The notes: generated by a model from the letters alone, not told the origin. A stretch of 53,724 bases of DNA from JAFANK01 sp036741695 (GCA_036741695.1 DAINRU010000013.1:1-53724), one strand, 5' to 3'. Counted from the first letter of the stretch, positions 37,656 through 46,650 are shown. A program made the numbers and translations.

Positions 37656-40061
37656 ATGAGGCGCATAACGCCATTTGTTATGCTGCTCATCTGCATCGCG
37701 CAGATGGCAGCTCTGTCTTCACCCGCACGAGCGGCTAGCACGTTCCTATCCGGAACGGTCACGGCCGACGGCAAGCCCGTGCACGGCGCACAGGTCGTCG
37801 CCGTCGGCAACAACCTCAGCCAAGCGACGGTGACGGACGCTCAAGGACGGTTCACGTTCTCGAACCTCTCGCAGGGTACGTACGTCGTCACCGCCACTGC
37901 GAGCGTTGGAACAGCGTCGCTGCGCGTCGAGCTCGCGACCGTCGGGGCGGATATCGCACTACACTTGAGCCCCAAGAACCTGGGCACGGTCAAAGTGCAG
38001 GGGTCGGCGCCGGCTCGACAAGGAGGCACAGACGTCGCCATCGGGCCACAGCAGCTTGCCAAATCGCCGTCGTCAGGCAGCTTTCCACAGCTGCTCATCC
38101 AACTGCCTGGGGCTGCACGAGGCGCCAACGGGGTCGTCCATATCAACGGCGATCACGGCGACATCAACTACATCGTCGACGGCATCTCGATCCCGCAAGA
38201 GCTTAATCGCGATATCGGCAGCGAGTTCAACCCCAACGACGTCTCCTTCATCGACGTGTTGCAAGGCGCATACCCGGCCCAGTACGGCGGCAAGTTCGCC
38301 TCGGTCCTCAACATCAACACGCGGACGAGTTTCGGCAGCGCGCCCAACCTCAGCGGAGCACTGTACGCGGGCAGCTATGGCCTGCTCGACGGGTCGCTCG
38401 GGTATGAGAGCCCGGTAGGCGTCGGATCGCTCGTCACCGCTTTTCGTGGCGTGGTCAGCGATCGCTCGCTCGATCCGCCGAATCCGGATTCACCGCACAA
38501 CCAAGGGAGCAACACTAACGAATTCGTGCGCTACACGGTGCCGACGCGCGGCGACAATTACATCAACTTCGTCCTGTCGAATTCGAACCAGACCTTTCAA
38601 ATACCGAACGACGTCGACAACGGAGAACCCGCGATGACCGATGACAACGAGTACCAAGCCGACTTGTTCAGCTCGGTCTCGTTCCGCCACAGCATCGGCA
38701 GTCGCGGATCGATCGCACTGAACCTGGGCTACAAGAACTCGCACATCCAAGACTTCGGCGACCCGGTCAACGACTGGATCTATGGCGAAGCGCTCAATGT
38801 CGAAGCACCTCCCTACGGCAACGGCGGGACTACGACCGATTGCGCGACCGCCTACACGCCCGGGACTATCAACACGGCCTATCTGCCCACAACCTGCGGC
38901 TACTCGCTGTTCAGCGATCGCACTGCCAAAGACTACATCGCTAACCTCGACGACACGCTGCAAAGCGGCCCCCACGTCGTCCGCTGGGGAGCGTCGTATG
39001 ACGTCACTAACGTGACCAAACTTTATAACATCATCCTCCAACCGGGGAACTTTCTCGCACCCGTCTTCGCGCCATCGACGCCGAACGCAAGCTACGCGGT
39101 GGTCGACAACGCGCCCAATGACGCCGACACCGAATCAGCCTATCTCCAGGACAGCTGGAGCATGGGCCGCACGTGGGAGCTCGACTACGGGCTGCGCAAC
39201 GACAGCTTCCAGGTCAGGTCGACCGAGTTCGATCAAGGCTTCACCATGTTCAGTCCGCGGCTCAAACTGACTCGCATCTTCAGCCCGCGCGCGAGCATCT
39301 ACGCATTCTACGGCCGGTTCTTCACGCCGTTCTCGTTCGAGAACGTATCACCGAGCGCGGCCTACCTCCTCAACCTGCCCATCCAGCCGACACTGGCCCA
39401 GTTCGACCTCAAGCCACAGCGCGATTCGGACTACGAGATCGGCGGCCACCTGCCGCTGGGCGCGGGCAACCTCGGCCTGCGGATCATGCAGAAGAACGCG
39501 ACGGATCTTATCGACGATACCCAGATCGGCGTCACCGCGTTGCACCAGGACATCAACTATCAGCTCGGTCGCATCGCCACGCAGACAGCCTTCTATCAAC
39601 AGCAGCTCTTCAACAACCAGAGCAGCCTTTACGTTACGGCCAACCACACGTATTCAGAGAACAAAGGCTGCGAGACCCAGCTGCTGGCGCCATGCTTCGG
39701 CTCGCCAACCAACTGGACACCCGCCGACCACGAACAACGTTGGGGCTCCACTGCCGGGGTCTTGCTCAACAACGCGCGCGGCGGCTGGTTCTCACTCGAC
39801 GGCGAGTATGGCAGCGGTCTCTCCTCGGCCGCCTGTCCTCCCACCGTGCCCGGTTACTGCAAGTATACCCCGCACACCATCTTCAACGTCGAAGATGGCG
39901 TCGCGCTGGGCGGGCAGACCCGGCTTGTCGGACGCATCACAAACCTGCTCAACGACAATTTCTTCATCACCTACATCAACGCCCAAGGCAACCACTACTA
40001 CACGCGGCGTACCATCAACGTGGGCCTCGAGTTCGGACCCCAGTCCTTCTCAGGGTTTTAG
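37656..40061 (+). CDS. TonB-dependent receptor (right arm of the divergent module)
   Basis: An 801-residue outer-membrane receptor. Signal peptide to about residue 27 (ending PARA), regulatory domain at about 28-110 (FLSGTVTADGKPVHGAQVV), plug at about 125-235 (SGSFPQLLIQLPGAARGANG, INYIVDGISIPQE, DVLQGAYPAQYGGKFASV) and a barrel ending in Phe (GPQSFSGF). Two loop regions contain cysteines (DCATAY to TTCGYS, and GCETQLLAPCFG). It has the same domain order as the left-arm receptor but the two are not close in sequence. GGAG precedes the start. lutABC follows after 26 bases. Confidence 0.9.
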   Translation: MRRITPFVMLLICIAQMAALSSPARAASTFLSGTVTADGKPVHGAQVVAVGNNLSQATVTDAQGRFTFSNLSQGTYVVTATASVGTASLRVELATVGADIALHLSPKNLGTVKVQGSAPARQGGTDVAIGPQQLAKSPSSGSFPQLLIQLPGAARGANGVVHINGDHGDINYIVDGISIPQELNRDIGSEFNPNDVSFIDVLQGAYPAQYGGKFASVLNINTRTSFGSAPNLSGALYAGSYGLLDGSLGYESPVGVGSLVTAFRGVVSDRSLDPPNPDSPHNQGSNTNEFVRYTVPTRGDNYINFVLSNSNQTFQIPNDVDNGEPAMTDDNEYQADLFSSVSFRHSIGSRGSIALNLGYKNSHIQDFGDPVNDWIYGEALNVEAPPYGNGGTTTDCATAYTPGTINTAYLPTTCGYSLFSDRTAKDYIANLDDTLQSGPHVVRWGASYDVTNVTKLYNIILQPGNFLAPVFAPSTPNASYAVVDNAPNDADTESAYLQDSWSMGRTWELDYGLRNDSFQVRSTEFDQGFTMFSPRLKLTRIFSPRASIYAFYGRFFTPFSFENVSPSAAYLLNLPIQPTLAQFDLKPQRDSDYEIGGHLPLGAGNLGLRIMQKNATDLIDDTQIGVTALHQDINYQLGRIATQTAFYQQQLFNNQSSLYVTANHTYSENKGCETQLLAPCFGSPTNWTPADHEQRWGSTAGVLLNNARGGWFSLDGEYGSGLSSAACPPTVPGYCKYTPHTIFNVEDGVALGGQTRLVGRITNLLNDNFFITYINAQGNHYYTRRTINVGLEFGPQSFSGF

Positions 40062-40087
40062 CCCAAGGTCGCTGAACGGTGGCGGCG

Positions 40088-40840
40088 ATGGTTGAAACAT
40101 TGTCGCCAGCGCCGAGGTATCGAGCTGGCGAGCACGTCGCTCTTTTCCTGCCCTGCTACTGCGACGTGCTCTTCCCTCATGTTGGCAAGGCGATGGTCGC
40201 GCTCTTCGAGCGCCTGGGTGTGCCCCTGGACTACCCGGTGGAGCAGACGTGCTGCGGCCAGCCCGCATTCAACGCCGGGCGCTGGGACGAAGCCGGCGAG
40301 CTCGGTGCGCATTTCGCCCGGGTCTTCGACCGCTTTGACTGGATCGTCGTCCCCTCCGGATCGTGCGGGGCTATGGCGCGCACGTTCTATCCGTACATGG
40401 ATCCACTATCGCCGGCCGCCCAGACGGGCGCGCGCGTCTACGACCTGGCCACATTCTTAGTGGACGTGCTCGGGCTGACAGACGTCGGCGCCCGCTTCAC
40501 AGCGCGGGTGACGTACCATGATGGATGCCATGGACGGCGCGAGCTTCATGCGAGCGCCGCAGCGATCTCGTTGTTGCAGGCTGTCCGCGACCTCGAGTAC
40601 GTCGAGCTGCCCCAGATCGAAGAGTGCTGCGGTTTCGGCGGCACCTTTGCGGTGAAATATCCGGAACTGTCGGTCTCCATGGGCGAGGCCAAGGCACAAG
40701 CGATCGCGCAGACCGGCGCTCAGGTGGTCGCCTCGGGGGATTCGAGCTGTCTGATGCACATCGAAGGATTGATCCGCAGCTCGGCGCCCGCGACCTCGCT
40801 GCGCTTCCTCCACCTCGCCGAGATCTTGGCGGCGGACTGA
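40088..40840 (+). CDS. lutA: Lactate utilization protein LutA, (Fe-S)-binding CCG-domain subunit
   Basis: A 250-residue protein with two CCG domains, the LutA/YkgE family. CCGQPAFNAGRWDEA (Cys55-Cys56) and EECCGFGGTFAVKYP are the two cysteine motifs that hold iron-sulfur or heterodisulfide-type centres; YHDGCHGRREL supplies a further cysteine. With LutB and LutC it forms a cytoplasmic L-lactate dehydrogenase system. ATG 40088 is chosen over GTG 40079. It lies 26 bases after the TonB receptor on the same strand, so read-through from the Fur-controlled promoter is possible. Confidence 0.9.
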   Translation: MVETLSPAPRYRAGEHVALFLPCYCDVLFPHVGKAMVALFERLGVPLDYPVEQTCCGQPAFNAGRWDEAGELGAHFARVFDRFDWIVVPSGSCGAMARTFYPYMDPLSPAAQTGARVYDLATFLVDVLGLTDVGARFTARVTYHDGCHGRRELHASAAAISLLQAVRDLEYVELPQIEECCGFGGTFAVKYPELSVSMGEAKAQAIAQTGAQVVASGDSSCLMHIEGLIRSSAPATSLRFLHLAEILAAD

Positions 40841-40845
40841 CCAGC

Positions 40846-42216
40846 ATGCGATCGGGTTTTGACTCAGGCTCAGTGTCACGCGGCTTTCGCAAGCCCGCTG
40901 CGGCGCCCGTGCTCACGACGACCCTGCAACGCTCGGTTGAGTCGGCGCATGCGGCGCGCGAGCAGATCGAATGGGAGATGCTGCGCAGCGCAGCCCACGA
41001 CATCAAAGCCTACGCCATCGAGAACCTCGACCGCTTGCTCGTCGAGTTCGAAACGCAGTTCACCGCGCGCGGCGGCACGGTGTTGTGGGCGCCCACCGCC
41101 AGCGACGGCATCGCGCACCTGCTCGACATCTGCCGCCGTCATGGCGCCACAGCGGTGGTCAAGGGCAAGTCGATGGTCTCAGAAGAGCTGGCCGTCAACG
41201 AGCATCTTGCCGCAGCGGGCATCGACGCGGTCGAGACGGATCTCGGCGAATATATCGTGCAGCTGGCGGGCCAGCGACCGTCGCACATCGTCGGGCCGGC
41301 GCTGCATCTTTCGCGCCAAGACGTGGGGCGCATCTTCGCCGAAAAGCTGGGCACCGCGTACACGGAAGATCCCGAAGCGCTGATGTCGGAGGCGCGGACG
41401 AGGCTGCGCACCCGCTATCTGCAGGCTCAGGTCGGGATGACGGGAGTGAATTTCGCCGTCGCTGAGACCGGTACCATCGCCGTCATCGAGAACGAAGGCA
41501 ATGGCGGACTCTCCTCGTCGGTGCCGCCGGTGCACGTCTTCTTGATGGGCATCGAGAAGATCATCCCGCGGCTCGCCGACCTGCCCGTGTTCTTGCAGAT
41601 ACTGGCTCGCTCTGCCACCGGTCAGAAGATCGAGGTCTACACGCATCACTTCCTCGGGGCCGAAGCCGGCAAGACCGTGTACTGTATCATCGTCGACGCG
41701 AATCGCACGAAACTGCTGGCCGATCCCAAGACGCGCCAGTCGCTCTACTGCATCCGCTGCGGCGCCTGTCTCAACATCTGCCCGGTCTACCGGCGCGCGG
41801 GCGGCTTCGCCTATGGCGGTGCGTATGCGGGCCCGATCGGTGCCGTCATCACGCCACGCCTCGTGGGTCTCGAGCAGGCTGGGGAGCTGCCATTCGTTTC
41901 GACGTTGTGCGGTGCGTGCCAAGACGAATGCCCGGTGAAGATCGATCTCCCGCATCAACTGGTCTACATGCGCCACAAGTCTGTGGAGCAGGGCGGCACG
42001 AGCGGCGGCATCGCCGACCGCGGCATCGGGATCTGGGCACGTGGCATGCGCGACCTTGCATCCTACCGGCGTGCCGTGGTGTGGCTGCGGCGCGCGGCAG
42101 CTGTGGGGCGGCGCATCGGCTGGTATCCGGGCGTGCTCGGTGCGTGGACGAAGAGCCGCACGCTGCCGCGACCGCCGAGCGAGAGCTTCAAAGAGTGGTG
42201 GGAAAGGCGACGATGA
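40846..42216 (+). CDS. lutB: Lactate utilization iron-sulfur protein LutB
   Basis: A 456-residue LutB/YkgF. The N-terminal two thirds form the LUD domain (VVKGKSMVSEELAVNEHLA, GMTGVNFAVAETGTIAVIEN). Two 4Fe-4S sites follow: Cys302, Cys305, Cys308, Cys312 in CIRCGACLNICP and Cys355, Cys358, Cys362 in CGACQDECPV. The C-terminus is basic with RTLPRPPSESFKEWW. The start at ATG 40846 gives the usual N-terminus, whereas the much longer upstream frame is antisense-like. It overlaps lutC by ATGA. Confidence 0.93.
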   Translation: MRSGFDSGSVSRGFRKPAAAPVLTTTLQRSVESAHAAREQIEWEMLRSAAHDIKAYAIENLDRLLVEFETQFTARGGTVLWAPTASDGIAHLLDICRRHGATAVVKGKSMVSEELAVNEHLAAAGIDAVETDLGEYIVQLAGQRPSHIVGPALHLSRQDVGRIFAEKLGTAYTEDPEALMSEARTRLRTRYLQAQVGMTGVNFAVAETGTIAVIENEGNGGLSSSVPPVHVFLMGIEKIIPRLADLPVFLQILARSATGQKIEVYTHHFLGAEAGKTVYCIIVDANRTKLLADPKTRQSLYCIRCGACLNICPVYRRAGGFAYGGAYAGPIGAVITPRLVGLEQAGELPFVSTLCGACQDECPVKIDLPHQLVYMRHKSVEQGGTSGGIADRGIGIWARGMRDLASYRRAVVWLRRAAAVGRRIGWYPGVLGAWTKSRTLPRPPSESFKEWWERRR

Positions 42217-42872
42217 GCGACGCTCGAGCGCGCGTGCTGTCCTCGGTCAGCCAGGCGCTGGCTGACGTGCGTGGCCGGACGCGCGAGCTTCCGCCTGTGA
42301 CCGTGATCCCAGCCTCAGCCGTCCACGCGCCTGACCTCGTCAGCCAATTCAGCGCGGAACTGAAAGCGCTCAGCGGCGATGCGCTGGTCGTGCGCGATCG
42401 CGCCGAATGTGCAGAGGCGCTGGCGTCGTACTTACGCGGGCGCGGCGTGCGCAGCGTCGCCGTCCAGTCGCGCCCGCTGGCGCAGGGCGTCGCGGCGCTG
42501 CTCGAGGGCTTCGAGGTCGCGTCTGCCGTCGGGCACGATCCGAAGGAGCTGGAGCGCTTCGATTGTGCCGTGCTCGAAGCACAATCTTTGCTCGCCGACA
42601 CGGGGTCGGCCATCGTGGTGCTCGACAATACTGCTGACCGCGTCTTGCCGTACTTGCCACGCACATGCGCGATCGTCGCCACGAGCGCGTCGCTGCACGC
42701 CGTCATGAGCGCGCAGGCGCTCGCCTGCATCTGGGACGCCGCCAATGCAGGCGCACGGGGCGAGGCGCTCATCGTTGCCGGGCCGAGCCGCAGTGCAGAC
42801 ATCGAAAAGACGCTTGTGCTCGGGGCGCACGGCCCGCAAGCGCTTGCGGTCTTCATCATAGAAAATGCCTAA
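42213..42872 (+). CDS. lutC: Lactate utilization protein LutC
   Basis: A 219-residue LUD-domain protein, LutC/YkgG. Conserved pieces are the ADTGSAIVVLDN segment, the YLPRTCAIVATS segment and the C-terminal IVAGPSRSADIEKTLVLGAHGPQ, which is characteristic. It completes the lutABC set. The stop is two bases from the stop of the convergent nickel/cobalt transporter gene, with no hairpin between them. Confidence 0.92.
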   Translation: MSDARARVLSSVSQALADVRGRTRELPPVTVIPASAVHAPDLVSQFSAELKALSGDALVVRDRAECAEALASYLRGRGVRSVAVQSRPLAQGVAALLEGFEVASAVGHDPKELERFDCAVLEAQSLLADTGSAIVVLDNTADRVLPYLPRTCAIVATSASLHAVMSAQALACIWDAANAGARGEALIVAGPSRSADIEKTLVLGAHGPQALAVFIIENA

Positions 42873-42874
42873 AG

Positions 42875-43651
42875 CTAAGCGTCCATCGCGACCGAGCGGC
42901 GGGTCGACGCATAGACCCAGATGAAGACGGCGAGCAGCGAGCATACAAGGATAGCGCTCGCAGTCAACTCGGGCACGATCGGCCTCCACCCAAGCTGCTG
43001 AGCCAATTCATACAGAGCCACGCCGACAGCGAGCAGCGCCACCGATGCGATCCACACGCGCATGGGCTGCGGCAGGTGGCCGGTATGCTGCGCGATGAGC
43101 CTGTGGACCAAGACCGAGTCAAGCGTGTCCGTGCAGACCATGCCGAGGCAGAACATCGAACCGATGACGAGCGCGCCCATGATGTCGGAGCCGAAAGCTA
43201 GCACGTAGGCCGCGACCTGACTGGACGTCTCGAAGCCGAAGCCGAAAAGCAGGCCGACTGGAATCGCAATCCAAGGTGACGAACTCGCGCGCAAAAACGC
43301 AGGGATGAGACGGGTCTTCACGCCGATCGGCGCTTCGCCCGTGCCCTGCCTTAGCTGCCACAGATTCAGCGCAGCGACGAGCAGCAGCACGAAGATGGAG
43401 ATCCACGTGCCGATCGATTCGACGAGGTGCGAGTGCGCGGCGAAGCGGCTGCCGAGATAGCCGACGAGAAGCGCGATGGCCAGCACCATGAGCGTATGCC
43501 CGCCGGCGAAGAAAGTTCCGACGAAACGCGCGAGTCGCGGAGAGCGCCCGATCGAGTTACGGGTGAGATTGTCGATGGCGGCAAGATGGTCGGGATCTGC
43601 GCCGTGGCGCAAGCCGAGCACGAAGACGGTGAATGCGCTGGTCGTCAGCAT
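42875..43651 (-). CDS. Nickel/cobalt transporter (NiCoT family)
   Basis: A 258-residue permease, shorter than typical NixA/HoxN. The metal signature is LGLRHGADPDHLAAIDN (12-28) in the family form 'RHa.DaDHi.aIDN'. GGHTLMVLAIALLV matches the second block and LGMVCTDTLDSVLVHR the third. About seven hydrophobic helices are visible. It may feed nickel or cobalt enzymes elsewhere, as none is encoded here. It lies 23 bases downstream of ada on the same strand. Confidence 0.88.
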   Translation of the reverse strand: MLTTSAFTVFVLGLRHGADPDHLAAIDNLTRNSIGRSPRLARFVGTFFAGGHTLMVLAIALLVGYLGSRFAAHSHLVESIGTWISIFVLLLVAALNLWQLRQGTGEAPIGVKTRLIPAFLRASSSPWIAIPVGLLFGFGFETSSQVAAYVLAFGSDIMGALVIGSMFCLGMVCTDTLDSVLVHRLIAQHTGHLPQPMRVWIASVALLAVGVALYELAQQLGWRPIVPELTASAILVCSLLAVFIWVYASTRRSVAMDA

Positions 43652-43674
43652 GACGCCTTAGTGTGCGCTCGCGC

Positions 43675-44757
43675 CTACTTCGTCACCTTCAACGCACGGC
43701 CGTCGTGCTCGCGTTCGAGCAATCTGCGCTTGCGGGCGGCGCCCCACCGGTAGCCGCCCGTGCCGCCCGCACTTGGAACGACGCGGTGACATGGGATGAC
43801 GAGCGCGAGCCGGTTCGAGGCGCAGGCCCGAGCAACCGCTCGTGCTGCACCGGGCCGGCCCATGGATGAGGCGACTTGCGCGTACGTCCGCGTCTGTCCA
43901 CGAGGAATGGCGGCCAGCGCCTTCCATACCGCTCGGGTGAATGCGGTCGCTTGGACGTCCGTGGCCAGCTCCGAGAGCGGTGCGCCGCGCTCGATGTGAC
44001 GCACGATGGCGGCAACCGTTGGTGCGAGCGCCGTGTCGTCGCGATGCAGGTCGGCGGCGCTGTACTCGTGACGGAGTCCGCGCTCGAGCGCTGCATCTGA
44101 CGCGCCCAGGCTCACAGCGCAGATGCCACGCTGGGTGGCGGCGACGAGGAGTTTTCCCAAGCTTGTCTCGACGATCGTGAATGCGACGCTCGTGCCGCGA
44201 CCCTGCTTGCGGTAATCTGATGGCGTCATCCCCATGAGCGCGGTACCGCGTTCGTACAGGCGGCTGCTCGACCCATAGCCTGCTGCATACAGCGCGCTCG
44301 TCACCGACTCGCCCTCGCGCAGCCGGTGCTTCAGCCGCTCGATGCGGCGCAGATCCGAATAGGCCTTCGGCGTCATGCCGATCGCGGCGCGGAACCGGCG
44401 CGCCAGATGCTGCGGGCTCAGTCCGAAGCGTGTAGAAAGCTCGCCAAGGCTCGGCGAATCATCGTGCCGAGCATCGATGTAGCGGCAGATGCGTTGCATC
44501 ATGTCGGTCGATTCCGGCAGCGATTCGGGCTGGCAACGCCGGCAGGCGCGAAAGCCGGCCTCGCGTGCCTGGTCCGGCGTGGGGAAGAACGCGATGCGGT
44601 CGCGCCGCGGCCGACGCGATGCGCACGACGGACGGCAGAAGATACCGGTCGACGTCACCGCATAGACGAAGGCTCCGTCGGCTCGTCGATCGCGCGCCAT
44701 CACTGCGGCCAGGCGCCGGTCGGCGTCGGGGTAGGGGATTGTCTGCATCGCGTGCAT
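43675..44757 (-). CDS. ada: Ada-type bifunctional transcriptional activator / O6-methylguanine-DNA methyltransferase
   Basis: A 360-residue Ada. The N-terminal zinc domain carries Cys41 and Cys45 (GIFCRPSC) and Cys72 and Cys75 (CRRC); methylation of the first switches it to an activator. An AraC-type DNA-binding region follows (SLGELSTRFGLSPQHLARRF). The C-terminal methyltransferase has the acceptor Cys323 in VIPCHRVV. Start choices are ATG 44775, 44757 or 44748; none has a good ribosome site, and 44757 gives a normal N-terminus. It repairs alkylated DNA and is expected to control its own gene. Confidence 0.93.
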   Translation of the reverse strand: MHAMQTIPYPDADRRLAAVMARDRRADGAFVYAVTSTGIFCRPSCASRRPRRDRIAFFPTPDQAREAGFRACRRCQPESLPESTDMMQRICRYIDARHDDSPSLGELSTRFGLSPQHLARRFRAAIGMTPKAYSDLRRIERLKHRLREGESVTSALYAAGYGSSSRLYERGTALMGMTPSDYRKQGRGTSVAFTIVETSLGKLLVAATQRGICAVSLGASDAALERGLRHEYSAADLHRDDTALAPTVAAIVRHIERGAPLSELATDVQATAFTRAVWKALAAIPRGQTRTYAQVASSMGRPGAARAVARACASNRLALVIPCHRVVPSAGGTGGYRWGAARKRRLLEREHDGRALKVTK

Positions 44758-44825
44758 GGTTGTATTGTGCGGCATGCCTTTATGTATGTCTATCCGAATC
44801 TGAATGCCAAAACCTCTCGCATTGA

Positions 44826-44845
44826 GCAACGGACCTTTAGGACTG
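44826..44845. repeat. Palindromic dispersed repeat, degenerate copy 2
   Basis: AGCAACGGACC, TTTA, GGACTGTT: the second arm differs from GGTCCGTT at two positions. It lies about 60 bases from copy 3, in the gap between ada and the oxidase gene. Confidence 0.6.
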
Positions 44846-44883
44846 TTCTGGAATGTAGCAACAGAGCTCCAAACCCGCGACTG

Positions 44884-44907
44884 AAGCAACGGACCTTTAG
44901 GTCCGTT
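44884..44907. repeat. Palindromic dispersed repeat, copy 3
   Basis: AAGCAACGGACC, TTTA, GGTCCGTT with perfect 8-bp arms (44888-44895 and 44900-44907). The GGGAG ribosome site of the oxidase gene begins just two bases after it, so the hairpin could affect translation. Confidence 0.75.
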
Positions 44908-44918
44908 CGGGAGACGCG

Positions 44919-46052
44919 ATGTACGACGACATCGTTGTAGGTCTGGGTGGTATGGGCAGCGCTGCGGCCGCCCATCTCGCCGCGCGTGGCAGGCACGTGC
45001 TAGGCCTGGAGCAGTTCACGCCGGCCCACGATCGCGGATCGTCGCACGGCTACTCGCGCATCATCCGTCAGGCATACTACGAAGACCCGGCGTACGTTCC
45101 GCTCATCCTGCGTGCCTACGAACTGTGGGCGAATCTAGAGAAGTCCAGCGACGAGCCGTTGTACCTGCGCACCGGCGGGCTTATGGTCGGCAAGGAGGAC
45201 AGCGAACTCGTCCAGGGTTCGCTGCGCAGCGCACGCGAGCACGGCCTCAAGCACGAGCTGCTCGACGCCAAAGAAATCATGCGCCGCTACCCGGCGACAG
45301 CGCCGCGTGATAACGATGTCGCGCTCTTCGAACTGCCAGCGGGCATCTTGTTCCCAGAAGCATGCGTCACGGCGCATCTCAAACTCGCGACAACGCTCGG
45401 CGCAGAGCTTCGCTTCACGACGGAAGTTATGTCATGGCAGGAGACGCCGAACGGCGTCTCGGTCTCGACCGCGAATGGCGAGCGCTTTGAGGCGCAACGC
45501 CTTGTGCTCTGTGCGGGGGCATGGCTGCAGCAGGTCGCCGCAGACCTCGACCTTCCCTTACGCGTCGAACGTAATGTTATGCACTGGTTCCAGCCGAAAT
45601 CGCATCCGGAACTCTTTGGTCCCGGACGCCTGCCGGTCTATATCCTGGACCGCCAGCAGCGCTTCATGATGTACGGGTTCCCCGATGTCGGCGGCGCCGG
45701 TCTGAAGGCCGCATTCCATCACTCCGAGATCTATACCACGCCGCAAGAACTCGATCGCACGGTCGCCCCAGCCGAGATCGAAGCGGTCAGCAGCGCGCTG
45801 GCGGAGTGGTTGCCCGCCGGCGTCGGCAATCATCTCGCCTCGGTGGTCTGTATGTACACACTGACGCCCGATCTGCATTTCGTGATCGGTCTGCATCCCC
45901 ACGCGCCGAACGTCGTCATCGCCGGCGGATTCTCTGGGCATGGCTTCAAGTTTTGCAGCGTCGTCGGTGAGGTGCTTGCCGATCTCGCGATCGACGGCAC
46001 CACGCGTCATCCGATTGAGCTCTTCTCGCCGATGCGATTCAGCGGGCGCTAG
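44919..46052 (+). CDS. Sarcosine oxidase / N-methyltryptophan oxidase family flavoprotein
   Basis: A 377-residue monomeric sarcosine oxidase-like enzyme that oxidises N-methyl amino acids to formaldehyde, glycine-type product and peroxide. The FAD motif is GLGGMGSAAAAHLAARG (8-24). Cys311 in CMYTLTPDLHF is the position of covalent FAD attachment in this family, and GFSGHGFKFCSVVGEVLADL is the C-terminal signature. A GGGAG ribosome site lies five bases before the ATG. The neighbouring Ada repair protein may be coincidental. A strong terminator follows. Confidence 0.9.
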   Translation: MYDDIVVGLGGMGSAAAAHLAARGRHVLGLEQFTPAHDRGSSHGYSRIIRQAYYEDPAYVPLILRAYELWANLEKSSDEPLYLRTGGLMVGKEDSELVQGSLRSAREHGLKHELLDAKEIMRRYPATAPRDNDVALFELPAGILFPEACVTAHLKLATTLGAELRFTTEVMSWQETPNGVSVSTANGERFEAQRLVLCAGAWLQQVAADLDLPLRVERNVMHWFQPKSHPELFGPGRLPVYILDRQQRFMMYGFPDVGGAGLKAAFHHSEIYTTPQELDRTVAPAEIEAVSSALAEWLPAGVGNHLASVVCMYTLTPDLHFVIGLHPHAPNVVIAGGFSGHGFKFCSVVGEVLADLAIDGTTRHPIELFSPMRFSGR

Positions 46053-46070
46053 TCTCGTCACTATAATAAA

Positions 46071-46098
46071 GAAGAGCCCGGCGTCTGCCGGGCTCTTC
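46071..46098. terminator. Bidirectional terminator between convergent genes
   Basis: Perfect 12-bp arms GAAGAGCCCGGC and GCCGGGCTCTTC with a 4-base loop. On the minus strand it is followed by TTTATTATAG, a good U-rich tail, so it terminates the zinc-ribbon gene well and probably also the oxidase gene. Confidence 0.88.
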
Positions 46099-46119
46099 GT
46101 CTGTCGCGTCTGTCAGCGG

Positions 46120-46443
46120 TTAGTATGCACGCTGCTTCTGGAAGCAATCGCGGCAGTAGACAGGCTTGTCGCCGCGCGGCTGGAACGGCACTTCGGCCGG
46201 GCCTCCGCAGCTGCTGCACGTGGTGCTGAACATCTGGCGCTGGCCGCCGCCGAAGCCGCCGCCTCCACGCCGATCGCCACCACCACCGCCTGATGCACGG
46301 CTGGCCTTGCGGGCAGCCCGGCAGTCGGGGCAACGGTTGGGCTTGTTCTGGAAGCCTTTTTGTGCGTAGAATTCCTGCTCGCCGGCAGTGAATGTGAATT
46401 GTGCGCCGCAATCGACGCACGAAAGTAGTTGGTCGGTATACAC
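46120..46443 (-). CDS. Zinc-ribbon protein with Gly-Arg-rich centre
   Basis: A 107-residue protein with two CxxC-CxxC ribbons: CVDCGAQFTF with CPDC at 9-41, and CSSCGG with CRDC at about 76-100. The central stretch (GGGGGDRRGGGGFGGGQRQ) is an RGG-like, RNA-binding type of linker. Family members are often called zinc-ribbon or CxxC-CxxC-SSSS proteins, with no proven function. The start is GTG 46443 with AGGAG 11 bases upstream. A long, structured leader precedes it. Confidence 0.82.
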   Translation of the reverse strand: MYTDQLLSCVDCGAQFTFTAGEQEFYAQKGFQNKPNRCPDCRAARKASRASGGGGGDRRGGGGFGGGQRQMFSTTCSSCGGPAEVPFQPRGDKPVYCRDCFQKQRAY

Positions 46444-46620
46444 GTGTGGTTTAACTCCTCTGCGCTTCCCAGCGGCTTACGGCCGTTCTCTTTCGTCAGC
46501 GCTTGCTCTAGGTGGTAACGGTTTCGGATTATGGGGTGCTGACGATCGCGGAGAGGAGATTGGTTACCAATTTCGACTTCCAGGCAATACGTTTTCCGCC
46601 ACAGACCAAAACCAACCGCA
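46444..46620 (-). promoter_or_regulatory. Long structured 5' leader of the zinc-ribbon gene
   Basis: About 170 bases lie between the predicted transcription start and the GTG. They contain a perfect ATTGGT-T-ACCAAT palindrome (46559-46571) and a possible AAGCGC/GCGCTT closed domain with inner CGGC/GCCG pairing just before the ribosome site. No reading frame of note is present. It could be a cis-regulatory RNA of cold-shock type, or just a leader. Confidence 0.4.
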
Positions 46621-46650
46621 ATCATATCACCCTCCAGCCCAATAAAGCAA
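46621..46650 (-). promoter_or_regulatory. Putative promoter of the zinc-ribbon gene
   Basis: On the minus strand TTGCTT (46645-46650), 18 bases, then TATGAT (46621-46626). This fits the housekeeping consensus moderately and would give the long leader described here. The rest of the 320-base gap up to 46762 shows no gene. Confidence 0.5.
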
